From: Hungatella effluvii
GTDB taxonomy: Bacteria > Bacillota > Clostridia > Lachnospirales > Lachnospiraceae
DNA: 64,000 nucleotides
Reading direction: 5' to 3'
Assembly (NCBI RefSeq): GCF_003201875.1
Contig: NZ_QJKD01000023.1
Location: 1 to 64,000, forward strand
Shown here: piece by piece, positions 1-10,200 of the stretch
Layout: every line of letters starts with the position of its first letter
Position numbering within the stretch: position 1 is the first letter of the stretch
The notes under the pieces: generated by a model
Told to the model about the DNA's origin: nothing
The model's database searches: none
The model's input: the letters and a program-made list of their open reading frames with translations, nothing else
Made by a program: the position numbers and the translations under genes

Positions 1-1
1 A

Positions 2-118
2 AAGTGGCTTAAAGAGGAGAAAGCGCACGTTTGCTGGGGTAAGGGGAAGTATGCGCTCTTTACTACTTTTTTCCTGTATGTTTCGAAAAATAAAGATGGG
101 CTGGGAAAATGGAGTTAG
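2..118 (+). other. possible 3' end of a gene that starts left of the window
   Basis: Frame 2 is open from the first bases to a TAG at 116-118, giving 38 residues with no start in the window. The stop lies inside the stem of the terminator at 106-134, which is how a gene tail would look. The peptide matches nothing I recognise. Frame 3 is also open across this stretch, so the coding assignment is weak. Confidence 0.25.
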
Positions 119-134
119 AGCAACTCCATTTTTT
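106..134 (+). terminator. rho-independent terminator of the preceding gene
   Basis: Perfect 11-bp stem, 106-116 pairing with 122-132, with a 5-nt loop and a run of six T that begins inside the 3' arm. It must end transcription from a gene beyond the left edge. It also argues against a gene crossing this position. Confidence 0.75.
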
Positions 135-301
135 CACAGCCCCGATTTTTATAGAATAAATACGTGCATCTGTTATATAAAAAGACTCTCCGATGCGGTA
201 AAAGATCAGACAGTAGCCGATTATTTTTCTTTTCCATAGAAACATTTGTGTTCCTAATCATATAATGATAGAAAAGACATATCCATCCTTAAGAGGTTTA
301 T
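135..301 (+). promoter_or_regulatory. leader and probable promoter of the 302-892 gene
   Basis: Non-coding AT-rich stretch. A perfect TATAAT lies at 262-267, about 35 bases before the start codon, without a convincing -35 at 16-18 bases. A Shine-Dalgarno AAGAGG sits at about 291-296. Nothing else is seen. Confidence 0.4.
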
Positions 302-892
302 ATGGCCAATGACTCCTTAGGTTCCATAATTACACAAGGGAATTTTCTTAGAATCGACAATGCGTTTGTCGATGAGGTTTCTTCTTCCGGCAGAAATACC
401 GGATTTATTATAATCTCCTACTCGGTTCCGTGGCAAAGCGGAGTAACCACTGTTCAGCAGCTGCGGTTGAATGTCAATAATAACACCGCAATCATGAATT
501 CTTTCAGAATGCCAATCCGTCTCAGTGATATCCGCCAGGGAATGCGGGTGGATGTAACATTTTCACCAAGTATGACTCGAAGCATACCGCCTCAGTCTAC
601 TGCATTTACGATAGTCACGAGACAGCCTTCCAGACCTTCAGCCAATACTACAACGCAGAGAGTGATCTGGATTGACTGCAATAACAGTCAGCTTCTTGCC
701 GGCATGCCAAACAATATCAGCAGAATAACGAGATATATTGTCACAAGCTCAACGGTCATCCTGAACAGAAATGGATTTCCGATCAGATTGTGCGATCTGC
801 GCCCAGGCCAGCTGGTACAGATAACCCATGCGAATTTCCAGACGGCGAGTATACCGCCTCAGACGACGGCATTCCGTATTCAGGTGAGATAG
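302..892 (+). CDS. hypothetical protein with a duplicated ~85-residue module
   Basis: A 196-residue protein of unknown function. There is no signal peptide, membrane segment or catalytic motif. It contains two copies of one module. Each has a strand ending in a core like PIRLxDxRxGxxVxxT and closes with an almost identical IPPQ(S/T)TAFxI block followed by Arg, near residues 100 and 190. The repeat pattern and the Ser/Thr/Asn-rich, strand-like composition suggest two beta-domains in tandem. The start is supported by AAGAGG eight bases upstream. The gene is monocistronic, ending at the terminator at 956-1002. I do not recognise the family. Confidence 0.75.
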   Translation: MANDSLGSIITQGNFLRIDNAFVDEVSSSGRNTGFIIISYSVPWQSGVTTVQQLRLNVNNNTAIMNSFRMPIRLSDIRQGMRVDVTFSPSMTRSIPPQSTAFTIVTRQPSRPSANTTTQRVIWIDCNNSQLLAGMPNNISRITRYIVTSSTVILNRNGFPIRLCDLRPGQLVQITHANFQTASIPPQTTAFRIQVR

Positions 893-955
893 AACGGCGA
901 TGAAGCAGGGGATTTATAAGAAGGATGCATAAGAAAATATAATATTGGAATTCAT

Positions 956-1002
956 AAAAGGCTTGTAATCGTGGTCCTGCGCCGCTTTTACAAGCCTTTT
1001 TA
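956..1002 (+). terminator. rho-independent terminator
   Basis: A 12-bp perfect stem, 956-967 with 989-1000, closes a 21-nt loop. The T run at its 3' end completes an intrinsic terminator after the duplicated-module gene. Confidence 0.8.
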
Positions 1003-1127
1003 TGCTGTATGGTAAATTCGAATATTCAAAATAGCACATGGGCTGGATTCCCACAGCCGGAAGGCTGGAAAATAAGACAATTTTCTAAGAAAGTTCCGTA
1101 TTATAGTTCTCTACGGTCTGCAACATG

Positions 1128-1136
1128 TGGTATAAT
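1128..1136 (+). promoter_or_regulatory. extended -10 promoter for the zinc-ribbon/LRR gene
   Basis: TGGTATAAT, an extended -10 element with a perfect TATAAT at 1131-1136. The region 17 bases further up has no good -35, as is usual for extended -10 promoters. It would give a leader of roughly 160 bases before the start at 1301. The rest of the 893-1300 gap shows no gene. Confidence 0.5.
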
Positions 1137-1300
1137 GCCATAAGAAGCAAAGCAAAATGAAAACATACAGGGCGGAAAGCGAAAGTACATGGAATCGGTT
1201 TATAATGAAAAATAGCGGTTGTAGTTTGATCCGAATTGTGCTGTCAGCCTTCCTGTGGACAGTCTGCCCATAAACGAAGCGAAAGGAATGTAAAGCCAAA

Positions 1301-3184
1301 ATGAAACTAACAGCCTTAAAGTGTCCGTCCTGCGGCGGGCCCATCGAGTTGGATGAAAAGGACGAGAATGTGGGATACTGTCAGTACTGCCACACAAAAT
1401 ATTATCTGGAATCGGAACAGCCGAAGGTGTTTATCGAGTATAAGCAGGAGACCTCCCACAACAGCATGGCGAAGAAGGAGGAGTCGGGGAACAAAGCGGC
1501 AATTGCTGTCGGAGCCGTTATCGGTGTGATTGGCATCATGGCACTTATTCTGATCCCTCTTTCCGGACCATCAAAAAATGCGAATAAGTATCCCAGCAGG
1601 GAAGTGACGGTGGCCGCGTCTGTTTCGGAAGAGCAGTCATCGGATAAAAGCAAGGCGTCTGCCACGTATTCCGCGTCCTTTGAGGTACTGATTAAGGAGG
1701 CCCTGGGAACGAGCGTTTCCTCGGTCACGGAAGAGGAACTGGAGCGTTTTAAATATTTGTCCATGAGGAAAGGCGAAGCCGGGTGGATGATTACATACAG
1801 TTTTGAAAATCCAATCGTGGCTGCCGAACAGGGGCAGGAGGCGGATATCAATGTGGTGGTCTGTCAGGAGGCCCTGGAGCTTCAGGATATTGCCGCGCTG
1901 CCGGAGCTGGAGTATCTGAATCTGGATCACACGGAATTGCCGGAGGGCAGTCTGGAGACATTGAGCTCCTTAAAAATGATTACCTGCGACTACATACAGC
2001 TGGATATGCTGCGTCTTGCGCTGGGAGATGCGGCTAAAGGTCTGGAACGTTTAAACGCTTCTCATTTAAAGAGTCTGGAAGAACTGTCCTATTTTCCGGG
2101 ACTGAAGTCACTGGAGATGGAAGACTGCCGTGAAATTTCGGACATATCCGCATTGGCCCAGGTGAAGGACCTGGAAAATTTAAAGTTATACGACATGGAT
2201 GAGGTGAATGATTTTACGGTCCTGAATGTGCTTAAGAAGCTGGGGAGCCTGTCGATTGACGCGGAAAACCTGAAAGATATCAGCTTTATTAATCATATGC
2301 CGGAGCTTGCGAGCCTTGGAATCACGGATTCTAAGATTCTTCTGCTCGATCCTCTCATGGGGAAAGTGAGTCTGAAGGAGCTTGTGCTGGTAGACAACGG
2401 TGAGGTTCGTGATTATAATCCCGTAGGAACGCTTACAGGTCTTGAAACTTTGGTAATAAATAAATATACGAATCAGGATGATCCGGATCTTACGGCACTT
2501 ACCGGTTTAAAGCATGGGGAATTTCATGGAATGATGGGGATTCGTTTTCTTGGCAGTCTTACGGGCCTGGAAGAACTGAAGGTTCAGGGCTGCAACGTGG
2601 ATCAGCCGTCGGTGATAGCTTCCCTGCCTGCTTTAAAGAAGCTGACTTACCGGAAAAACTGGGGAAACAGCGATGATTTAAGCTTTCTTGCCGGATGCCA
2701 GGGACTTACCTATCTGGACATGAATCATTCGGAATTCTATGGGGATGTGTCCTACGCGTTTAATCTTCCGGCCCTGGAAACCCTGATTTTAGACAGCAGC
2801 AGTTTTGAGGTGAAGTTTGACCGTCTTCAGGATAATCCTGCGTTAAAGGCCCTCTCCTTAAACCATGTGAAATTGTACAAAAATATTGAAATGTGGTCTG
2901 ACGGCATGGTTCGTTCTATTAATTACGATGATGTGCTTCTTGATGAATACACCTCATTTTTAGGCCATTATCCCTCGCTGGAATATTTGAGCCTTCGGGG
3001 AAATCAGCTCACGGATCTTCAGTTTGCAGCCGGACTTAAAAATCTGAGGGAACTGGATGTCACCGATAATTACGTGACTGATACGCATGTGCTGGATCAG
3101 TTGGAGTATTTGGGGAAGGAAAGTACGGTAAAACGGCCGATTGCCGATGTGGACTGGATTGATACGGTGGAGGATTCTCATTGA
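1301..3184 (+). CDS. zinc-ribbon, single-membrane-segment, leucine-rich-repeat protein
   Basis: 627 residues in three parts. Residues 8-30 form a zinc ribbon with CPSCGG and CxxC pairs (C8, C11, C27, C30). Residues 64-88 form one hydrophobic membrane segment. From about 180 to the end runs an irregular leucine-rich-repeat array with motifs such as LEYLNLDHT, LKSLEMEDC and LREL. There is no cleavable signal peptide, so the ribbon should be cytoplasmic and the LRR domain outside, a likely binding face for protein or wall. The linker (90-135) is Ser/Lys-rich. The start follows AAAGGAAT at 1282-1289. A structured terminator follows at 3244, so the gene stands alone. Function is not known; the orientation is inferred. 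Confidence 0.85.
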   Translation: MKLTALKCPSCGGPIELDEKDENVGYCQYCHTKYYLESEQPKVFIEYKQETSHNSMAKKEESGNKAAIAVGAVIGVIGIMALILIPLSGPSKNANKYPSREVTVAASVSEEQSSDKSKASATYSASFEVLIKEALGTSVSSVTEEELERFKYLSMRKGEAGWMITYSFENPIVAAEQGQEADINVVVCQEALELQDIAALPELEYLNLDHTELPEGSLETLSSLKMITCDYIQLDMLRLALGDAAKGLERLNASHLKSLEELSYFPGLKSLEMEDCREISDISALAQVKDLENLKLYDMDEVNDFTVLNVLKKLGSLSIDAENLKDISFINHMPELASLGITDSKILLLDPLMGKVSLKELVLVDNGEVRDYNPVGTLTGLETLVINKYTNQDDPDLTALTGLKHGEFHGMMGIRFLGSLTGLEELKVQGCNVDQPSVIASLPALKKLTYRKNWGNSDDLSFLAGCQGLTYLDMNHSEFYGDVSYAFNLPALETLILDSSSFEVKFDRLQDNPALKALSLNHVKLYKNIEMWSDGMVRSINYDDVLLDEYTSFLGHYPSLEYLSLRGNQLTDLQFAAGLKNLRELDVTDNYVTDTHVLDQLEYLGKESTVKRPIADVDWIDTVEDSH

Positions 3185-3243
3185 TTGTTTGGGCGTGAAG
3201 ACGTTGAGGAATAACGGGGATTAGTGGGAAAGTTTAGGGTATG

Positions 3244-3323
3244 AAATGCCGCCTTGGCGGATTGAGCAGATCGGAAACTGGAATGATGAACTGCTTGATT
3301 CGGTCGAAGGCGGTATTTTTTGT
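3244..3323 (+). terminator. large-loop intrinsic terminator
   Basis: A 12-bp stem (3244-3255 with 3307-3318, one G-T pair) encloses a second 6-bp stem (3264-3269 with 3291-3296) and ends in six T. It terminates the zinc-ribbon/LRR gene and excludes the short open frame that crosses it. Confidence 0.65.
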
Positions 3324-3525
3324 TGGTAAAAATATCTTTATGAAATTGGAAAAACCCCTTGATTATTTGGTAATTATCGGTTATACTGTTTTTACAATTA
3401 AGAGATGTAAAACATACATAAAATCTTGCGGCATAAGCCGTATCGTTTTTTCTTATTTTTTCAATATATTTTAATTATCTTGCAATATCCTTTTATTCCC
3501 CAATTATTTTAGTATAGGTGTTTCA

Positions 3526-3607
3526 TGTTCCACTGTTTGAGCTCGGACGAGTGGGAGACCAATCGATCTGTTATCGATCGGTCCGGCTTGGAGAACAGAA
3601 TTTTTTT
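3526..3607 (+). other. structured element with possible pseudoknot, ending in T7
   Basis: An 11-bp stem with one mismatch, 3557-3567 against 3573-3583, has the loop CTGTT. That loop is complementary to AACAG at 3594-3598, and TGTTC at 3526-3530 is complementary to GAACA at 3593-3597, so the downstream strand has two alternative partners. Seven T follow at 3601-3607. This resembles an RNA switch or attenuator, but it matches no riboswitch class I can recall. Confidence 0.35.
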
Positions 3608-3906
3608 GATATGATTTTTCGTGCTGTATTTTTTATACTGTTATAGGCCTGTTTAGTTATTCATTTCTTTTTTCTATTTTCTGTATCCGGAATAAAATTC
3701 TGCCGGGTTTATCTCCGAAGTAAGTGAAGGTTGTTTGCGCTTTTTTGAGTAAATTAGATTTATAAACGGTATTTAGGAAAGCAGATGTAAGCTTTCTGGC
3801 ATATTTATAAAAATTAATTTTGCGTTATATGGACGAATCGCTTAACTAAATTCTATTTTGCCCCCAATAGAAGGGAAGATGAAAAAATATAGGTACTGAG
3901 TGGGTA

Positions 3907-3930
3907 TAGGTTACCCCTTTGAATAACCTA
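3907..3930 (+). promoter_or_regulatory. hairpin 12 bases before the ribosome site of the surface locus
   Basis: Perfect 7-bp inverted repeat (3907-3913 with 3924-3930) with a 10-nt loop, ending 12 bases before AAGGAG at 3943-3948. It could stabilise the mRNA 5' end or serve as an operator. The role is inferred. Confidence 0.4.
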
Positions 3931-3961
3931 AATACACTATGTAAGGAGTGAAAAATAATAA

Positions 3962-4891
3962 ATGAAGAGAAAATGGCCAGGTGGCATGCTGGCTGCGCTG
4001 ATAGTTTTGATGTCTATTCCTTCTGAAATGGCTTATGCCCGGCTGAAACCGGAGATAACGGTGATCTCCGAGATCATGTTTGGATCATTAGAAGAATACG
4101 TGCCGGAACTCATTTATGAAGAGGGGGAAAAGTTGTATCGGCTAAAGACCTGGGAACTGGAGCCAGTCAAAGTGAGTCCCAGGGAGAAGCATGTGGAACA
4201 GGAAGTTTTGTACGAAGGCATAGAAAATATGGATTCAGTTCCTGAGACGAGAAGTATCACATCGAAAGAAGATTTCTCAGGACTGCAGGTAAGTGCAAAG
4301 TATCCGGTAATCAAAAGGAGGAAGGTGAACGAAGAATGGCGCGATGACTTTACGTTTCCGGTTGTGTTTCATTCATATGGAGCAGAGACATATCAGCTGG
4401 GAGAAGAGAATGTGCCAATTGATGGAGAACCGCTGCGGCTGGAGCTGTATGAGGACGCCCTTCTGTCAGAAATTGGAGTGACTAAAGAACATTACAGGGT
4501 TACCAGTACTGTATGGAATGGAGCGCCATACTTAGATGAAGATGATATTTTATGCAGGGATGCGACTGCTTTTGGAAGACGTAAAGTAATAGATTATCTG
4601 ATTACTTATGGAGGAACGGTCACATATCCCGAGATTGAGGGCTATCGATGCAGAGCAGTATACAGCTTGAAGGAGTTTGAGAAAACACCGGCTGAAGAAA
4701 AGAAAATTGTCTCTAACAGAGTGGTGGAAGCAGTGGAGTATGATCCGGACTCAGCCTGGATCATCAGGAGAGAGGCCATTGTACTTACTGTGTCATTAAT
4801 ACTGGCCCTGTTATTCATGCTGTTGGCGGCGTGGCTGATTAAGCGGGCTGTGGAAAAGAGAGAGGAGAAGAGGGACGGATGTGGACTATAA
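3962..4891 (+). CDS. secreted protein with C-terminal membrane anchor, first gene of the surface locus
   Basis: 309 residues. Residues 1-26 are a signal peptide ending near MAYA. A soluble extracytoplasmic part of about 240 residues follows, and then one membrane helix (about 270-293) with a charged KRAVEKREEKR tail. It is therefore held in the membrane with its bulk outside. No LPXTG-type motif precedes the helix and I recognise no domain. AAGGAG lies 13 bases upstream, a slightly long spacing. Its last 13 bases overlap the next gene, so the two are probably translationally coupled. Position as first gene of a surface/sortase cluster suggests an accessory or assembly role at the membrane; this is inference. 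Confidence 0.8.
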   Translation: MKRKWPGGMLAALIVLMSIPSEMAYARLKPEITVISEIMFGSLEEYVPELIYEEGEKLYRLKTWELEPVKVSPREKHVEQEVLYEGIENMDSVPETRSITSKEDFSGLQVSAKYPVIKRRKVNEEWRDDFTFPVVFHSYGAETYQLGEENVPIDGEPLRLELYEDALLSEIGVTKEHYRVTSTVWNGAPYLDEDDILCRDATAFGRRKVIDYLITYGGTVTYPEIEGYRCRAVYSLKEFEKTPAEEKKIVSNRVVEAVEYDPDSAWIIRREAIVLTVSLILALLFMLLAAWLIKRAVEKREEKRDGCGL

Positions 4892-7158
4892 GAAAAAGGT
4901 GTCAGGCGATAGCCGGAGATACTTTTAAGAGGCCGAGAGGCAGACTGGAAGGATACAGAAGAAAGAAACAATGGTTTATGCTGTGGCTGGGATTCGTTCT
5001 GACCATTACATATGCGGCTCCTTCCTGCGCAGAGAATGTGGAGGAAAATAGTAAAAACGCCGGCCGGTGGGTCTATCAAACAGTTCATGGGCCTGTGTTA
5101 AATACTGGGGATGAAGCGGAACAGGAGGGGGCTTGGTACCGGTTGAATGCGTCTGGTATGGCGGATACTGGTTGGATCTATGTGGACGGATACTGGTATT
5201 TTCTTAACACAGGAGAAGGCGCTGGAAAGGGCCGAATGATGACAGGCTGGCAGTGGATTGACGGAAAATGCTATTACCTTGCAGAGATCAGCTCCGATTT
5301 GTATCCAATGGGAGCCTTGTATTTGGAGGATAAAACTCCAGACGGATACTTCGTAGGAACAAGTGGAGCCTGGCTGAATGAACATGGGGAGGAATGGTAT
5401 ATAGCCGATAAAGGCCTGATGTCATCGGATACAATGGACGGGGATAAAAAGGCAGGAGCGGGGGCCGGAGGAAAAGGGAAGCGTGGAAGCGGAGGTAAGG
5501 GAGGAAGCAGTAAGGGAGGAAGCGGCGCCTCAACAGGCGGGGATAAAGAAGATAACAATGGAGACGAACGGCCGGAAACGGAAGATGGAAATAGTAACAA
5601 GTCCGAAGAACAGGGGGGCGAGGCAAACTCGAATAAGAATGATGATAAGTCTGGAGAAGACGAGCCAGGTGCAGAAAATAAATTTGAGGACCCTGCAACC
5701 CCGTCTGAAGCAAAAATGGTTTCCTGGGAAGTGCGTTTTGTTGAGGAGACAGATCCAAACAGAAAAATATTGCGTACGCAGGCCGGCAAGAGTGAAGAAG
5801 GGATGGAGCTGACTGTAGATTTTCCGGAACTTATGAAAGGAAGTGATGGCTGGCTATATCAGGCCCTGGAAGAAAGCCCGAAACGGATAACTGTGTCAGG
5901 TACAGGTCTTCAAAAATATACAGTATTGTTCCGCAGAACCGGTCAAATGGCTGAAGAACCCGAGCAGGAGGAGGGGGAGCAGCGACTGGAGAAATGGATT
6001 CAGACTGCCAAAGAGGCCGATCTCAATATCACAGGAAGCAGAACGGAAGATTGGCCGGTAATTACAGAGAATCAGGAAGAAAGCCGGGAACGGCTCAGGA
6101 ATCTGATTTCCATGGTCCATGACCGGGAGCGCCATGAGATTTATCTGGTTGCACGAAACCATAGTCCCTCCACTGTGGTAATTGGTCAGGAATTCGCTGA
6201 CATAACCAATGTCTCAGGACTCCTTATGGATGAATTTATGAGCAATGAAAACCGGTACTGTATTATACGGATCGGTTTTCAAAGAGTCTGGAGACAGGAA
6301 TCCTGCATTCATGAGATGAGTATGCAGGAGCATGTTTTGTCAGACTGTGTATCCGGTGGACATGAGAGATTACTGTGCAGGTTGTGCGGCTATGAGGAGA
6401 CGGTGCTCTTTCCGGCGTCGGGGCATATCGATAAAGATGAAGATGGATTCTGCGATGTCTGTTATCAGGAAATCAATGATGAGACCGCTCCCAAAGAGGC
6501 AGTTTACCGGGAAGGCGATACACAGATAAGACGTATTGGTGGTAAGCAATATCGATTTCGATGTATTGATGAAGATTACAGCGATATGATGGATAACCGT
6601 GGAAATGCAGCTCTTTTTCTATGTGAAACGGTGATACGGTCTGACATTGAAAGTGACGGGACGTCCATACAGAAATGGGAATTTGGCCGGGATAACAACT
6701 ATAAAACCTCCAATATCCGTAAATGGCTTCAAAAAAATATGGAAAGTCCAGCAAAAGACATATCTTTCATTTACACCGGTGTGAATACAGCCTATCAGGG
6801 AAAGACCGGTTCGGGGGAATACGAGCAGTTTGCATTTGACGACTTGGAAAAACTTGAAAAACCATTTCAGATAATGGAAGACCAGATGTTTATCTTATCG
6901 ATGGAAGAAGCGGTGAAATACAGAGATGTTCTATGGAAATTTAATGGAAGCAGCCAGAATAATCCACAGTCTCAATACTCTGCGTATTCCAAAGGGTATT
7001 ACTTGAGAACTCCGCAATATGGAGGGGAAGACGTTTTTCAGTATGGAAAAGGTATCTACGTGGTGGATCTGGGAAATGGCAGCCTGCATCCGGTTGATGT
7101 CTCTGACACGAGTATAGGAATTCGACCAGCCTTTGTCATTGCACAGCATAAGGAGTAA
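4879..7158 (+). CDS. secreted wall-binding-repeat protein with Cys-rich and DUF6273-like domains
   Basis: 759 residues. A signal peptide (hydrophobic core about 33-50, ending near CAE) is followed by choline-binding-like repeats with GW and YWYF/YYL motifs at about 84-178. Then comes a long Gly/Ser/Lys then Asp/Glu/Asn-rich linker (185-270) and an unknown domain. A Cys/His segment (about 475-530) has two CxxC pairs and an SGHxDxDxDGFCDVC-type motif. A C-terminal DUF6273-like domain (540-757) ends in GIRPAFVI. The protein should be exported and held on the wall or its polymers by the repeats. It starts inside the previous gene, with GAGAAGAGGG upstream. It contains the ATPSEA variant of the Ser/Asn motif seen in the next two genes. 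Ligand unknown. Confidence 0.85.
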   Translation: MWTIRKRCQAIAGDTFKRPRGRLEGYRRKKQWFMLWLGFVLTITYAAPSCAENVEENSKNAGRWVYQTVHGPVLNTGDEAEQEGAWYRLNASGMADTGWIYVDGYWYFLNTGEGAGKGRMMTGWQWIDGKCYYLAEISSDLYPMGALYLEDKTPDGYFVGTSGAWLNEHGEEWYIADKGLMSSDTMDGDKKAGAGAGGKGKRGSGGKGGSSKGGSGASTGGDKEDNNGDERPETEDGNSNKSEEQGGEANSNKNDDKSGEDEPGAENKFEDPATPSEAKMVSWEVRFVEETDPNRKILRTQAGKSEEGMELTVDFPELMKGSDGWLYQALEESPKRITVSGTGLQKYTVLFRRTGQMAEEPEQEEGEQRLEKWIQTAKEADLNITGSRTEDWPVITENQEESRERLRNLISMVHDRERHEIYLVARNHSPSTVVIGQEFADITNVSGLLMDEFMSNENRYCIIRIGFQRVWRQESCIHEMSMQEHVLSDCVSGGHERLLCRLCGYEETVLFPASGHIDKDEDGFCDVCYQEINDETAPKEAVYREGDTQIRRIGGKQYRFRCIDEDYSDMMDNRGNAALFLCETVIRSDIESDGTSIQKWEFGRDNNYKTSNIRKWLQKNMESPAKDISFIYTGVNTAYQGKTGSGEYEQFAFDDLEKLEKPFQIMEDQMFILSMEEAVKYRDVLWKFNGSSQNNPQSQYSAYSKGYYLRTPQYGGEDVFQYGKGIYVVDLGNGSLHPVDVSDTSIGIRPAFVIAQHKE

Positions 7159-7257
7159 GCTTCACGAGGAGGAGAATATTCATTTGTCTGTTTCAGCAGA
7201 TTACATGGGTCAGATCAGTGAATGAAGAAAATACACAGAATAGGGAGGAAAAAGACA

Positions 7258-10200
7258 ATGAGAAAGAGTAACCACAACATAGGGCAGGGAGACTGTAAGC
7301 GGTGGAAAAAGCTGTTGGCCTATAGCCTGTGCGGCATAATAGCATTCTCTGCGTTTCATACGCATCCGATATTGGCAAAAGATCTGGAAGGCAGCAGATA
7401 TGCCTCCACGAGTTCGAATGCTCTGGAACCGACCTGGGCTGAATTGGAAAATGGCGAGAAACAGACTGCTACTGAATCCAACGCATCACGAGGGGACGAA
7501 AAGACAAAAGCCTCACTGTCTAATGCCTTGAGAGCAGTAAATTCACTGGGAAATATCTGGGATTCATGGAGCGGAAAGACAAGTTTCGAATTTCTGAATG
7601 GAACACAGGGGAATGGTTCTGAGAAAAAGCCATTTTTGATTAAGAATCGGGAACAACTCATGGGACTTTCAGAATTGACTGCGATGGGAATGGCGGTTCC
7701 TGATGCAGAGGGTGCGGACTACGTGGGCGATTATGCAGGCAGTTACTTTGCCCTTGGCGGTAATATCGACATGCAGGGCGTGGACTGGATTCCCATTGGA
7801 TTTTACAGAGATTCTTCAGAAATGCCGGGAGAGGTGGAATACGCTTTCCATGGGGATTTCGATGGAAAGGGATATACGATCAGAAATCTGAAGTTAAATA
7901 AGTACGGGAATTATGATCATATTGGTTTGTTCGGAGCGATACGTGATTCCAAAGTTCACGATGTAAAAATCATTCCAGATAAAGAAGTAAAAGGAAATGA
8001 CAGAATCGGAACGGTAGTGGGCTATGCGGTTGATTCAGAAATTCGAAATGTGACCGTTAAAAACGCAGCACTGAACACTTCAGGGATCGCAGGCGGGATT
8101 GCAGGTGAGATAAGCGGAACCGTTATTGAGAATACCATATGTGATAACGTTATAATAGATGCGCAGGCCGGAAATGAAGTGATCTACATTGGTGGAGTCG
8201 CAGGCATCGCTTCGGATTCCGTCATCGCAGACTGTGATGTTGCCACTGGTACGGGGAACACGGCGCGAATCCAGGGAACCGGTTATACCGGAGGAATAGT
8301 CGGATTTCAGAATTCCACAGATATTTATAACGTCCATGTAAATGGAACCATTGGAGGCTACCATTCCACTGCAATTGGCGGAATAACCGGAAACTATGTA
8401 TCCGGAAAATTAAAGGTGGCACGATTTGAAGGCAGTATCGGGAATTCACAGCTGGGGTCAATGGCAAGAGAAGGCACTTTTATCGGAACGAGACAGGGAG
8501 CGGCCACAAACTTTAATTACATTGACGATGTGGCGTACCTGTTTGCCGATTCCGAGAGCAAGATCAGTGCCAATGTATGTGGTTCCGAAATAGCAGATGA
8601 TAATGATTATACTTATGCGGCTCATATCGGATACTGGCATAGCAGTGATCTGCATTATACGCTGGTGCAGGGCGGAACCAGTAAAAATATGACTGATCAA
8701 TATTTTTATGAAGAGTTGGAAGACGGTATCTTAACGGTTATGGACGAAACCGAAGACAGCCGTTATACGATTGATCATTTCGCGCCTAATTCTGTAGGCC
8801 GTCCGGTTCGGGGATACTTAATTATCGTAAATCAGATCGACACGGCAGCGAATGGCCGGAATTTTTATGATGTTGCACTGCTGGAAGCAAAAGGAGCATC
8901 ACAGTATTCCAAGGTGCTTGATAAGAATAACCGGGGAGCTGTAGCGGCTGGATCTATTGTCTATGTAAATACATCTCCCAATGATACGGAAACAGAAAAA
9001 TTTCAAATGTCCGGAACTCCATATTATATAAACGCAGACGGAATAAGTAAGAATACAGCGTATTCTGCAGACAGCCACTGTTATACCTTCAAGATGCCGG
9101 AAGAAGATATTGTGATTGATGGAACTTATAAGAAAGTAGCGGTAGCTGTTCATGTAGATCCGGATATCTATAATTTTACTGTGACACAGACCAGAACTGG
9201 CAATCGTAAGAATCCGGTAAAGACCACAGAAATCAGAAATAAGGCAGGAAAGCTGATAGCCCGGTATATCAACGGGAATCTGGAGCCGGGAACAGAGGTG
9301 CAGCCGGTTACCATACAGGCAGTTATTGATACAAATAATGATGTAAGTGATAACCGGGTAAGATGGAGCATTGATGATGCGGATTTAATCGGGCTGGCCA
9401 AAAATGAGGATGAAAACTCAGATGGATATACAGCAAAATCAGCCAGTATAACGTTGAATTCAAATGCAAAATTTTTCAGGGAAATTATCAGCGAGTTGGA
9501 GCTAAAACAACAGGAGGAAAATTACCGATATAAAATACCCAATACAATCTTCGGCGCCGGACATCAAAACGGTGGTGTTGCAATTCTGACTGCAGAAACA
9601 AGGCCGTCGGCATCCTTCGAAGGGAAACCATGTACCGCTAACTGCCGGATCAATGTAACATTCCAGATTCTTGATCATACACTGGTTGCCACAGAAGAGG
9701 CGGTACTGGATAAACAGACCCTGGAGTATACGGTCACCAGGCTGCTTACAGGGAAGCGGCTGGAACCGGAAGAGAGTATTCTGGTTACACCACCGCAATC
9801 GCTAACAGCAGAATTTAAACCGGATTATTTTTCAAGGGACGAGGTATCATGGATGACCAGTGACCCGGCTGTAATCAGGGTAGACGAAGAGGAAACATCC
9901 TATAAAGAAGCTTCCATATCCGCCTATAAAGACGCAAAATGGATCCGGGATATTATTGCGACAGATGATGGGAAGAGGGAGAATGACAGATATGCGCTGC
10001 TTTCTGGAAATGGTGAGCGGAGTGTGCGGGTTACTGTTGAAGGAAAGGATAAGCTTGGCAACCGTGCCGCAGCAGATTGTATGATTACCGTTCGTTTTGT
10101 GACAGAAGACAGGACCAGGGTCAATCCTGAAGCAATTAAATTAAGTCAGCCAGCCATGGAATACCATTTAACCTATGACAAAGCCGGAAACATTCACTCA

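Larger units (their letters stand above)
3324..3961 (+). other. 638-nt AT-rich intergenic region upstream of the surface locus
   Basis: No credible gene. The stretch is strongly AT-rich and must hold the promoter of the surface locus, but I could not pick a convincing -35/-10 pair. It contains the hairpin element at 3526-3607 and a small hairpin just before the ribosome site at 3907-3930, each listed separately. An untranslated region this long before a surface-protein operon suggests regulation at the DNA or RNA level. Confidence 0.5.

Noticed and set aside
51..239. 62-codon open frame at the left edge
   Set aside because: It runs through the terminator at 106-134 and has no family-like sequence.
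3241..3474. 77-codon open frame after the LRR gene
   Set aside because: It starts three bases before the terminator stem and crosses it; no ribosome site and no recognisable protein.
5274..5812. Three overlapping frames in the Gly/Lys linker of the wall-binding protein
   Set aside because: They result from the low-complexity repeat, which opens several frames.
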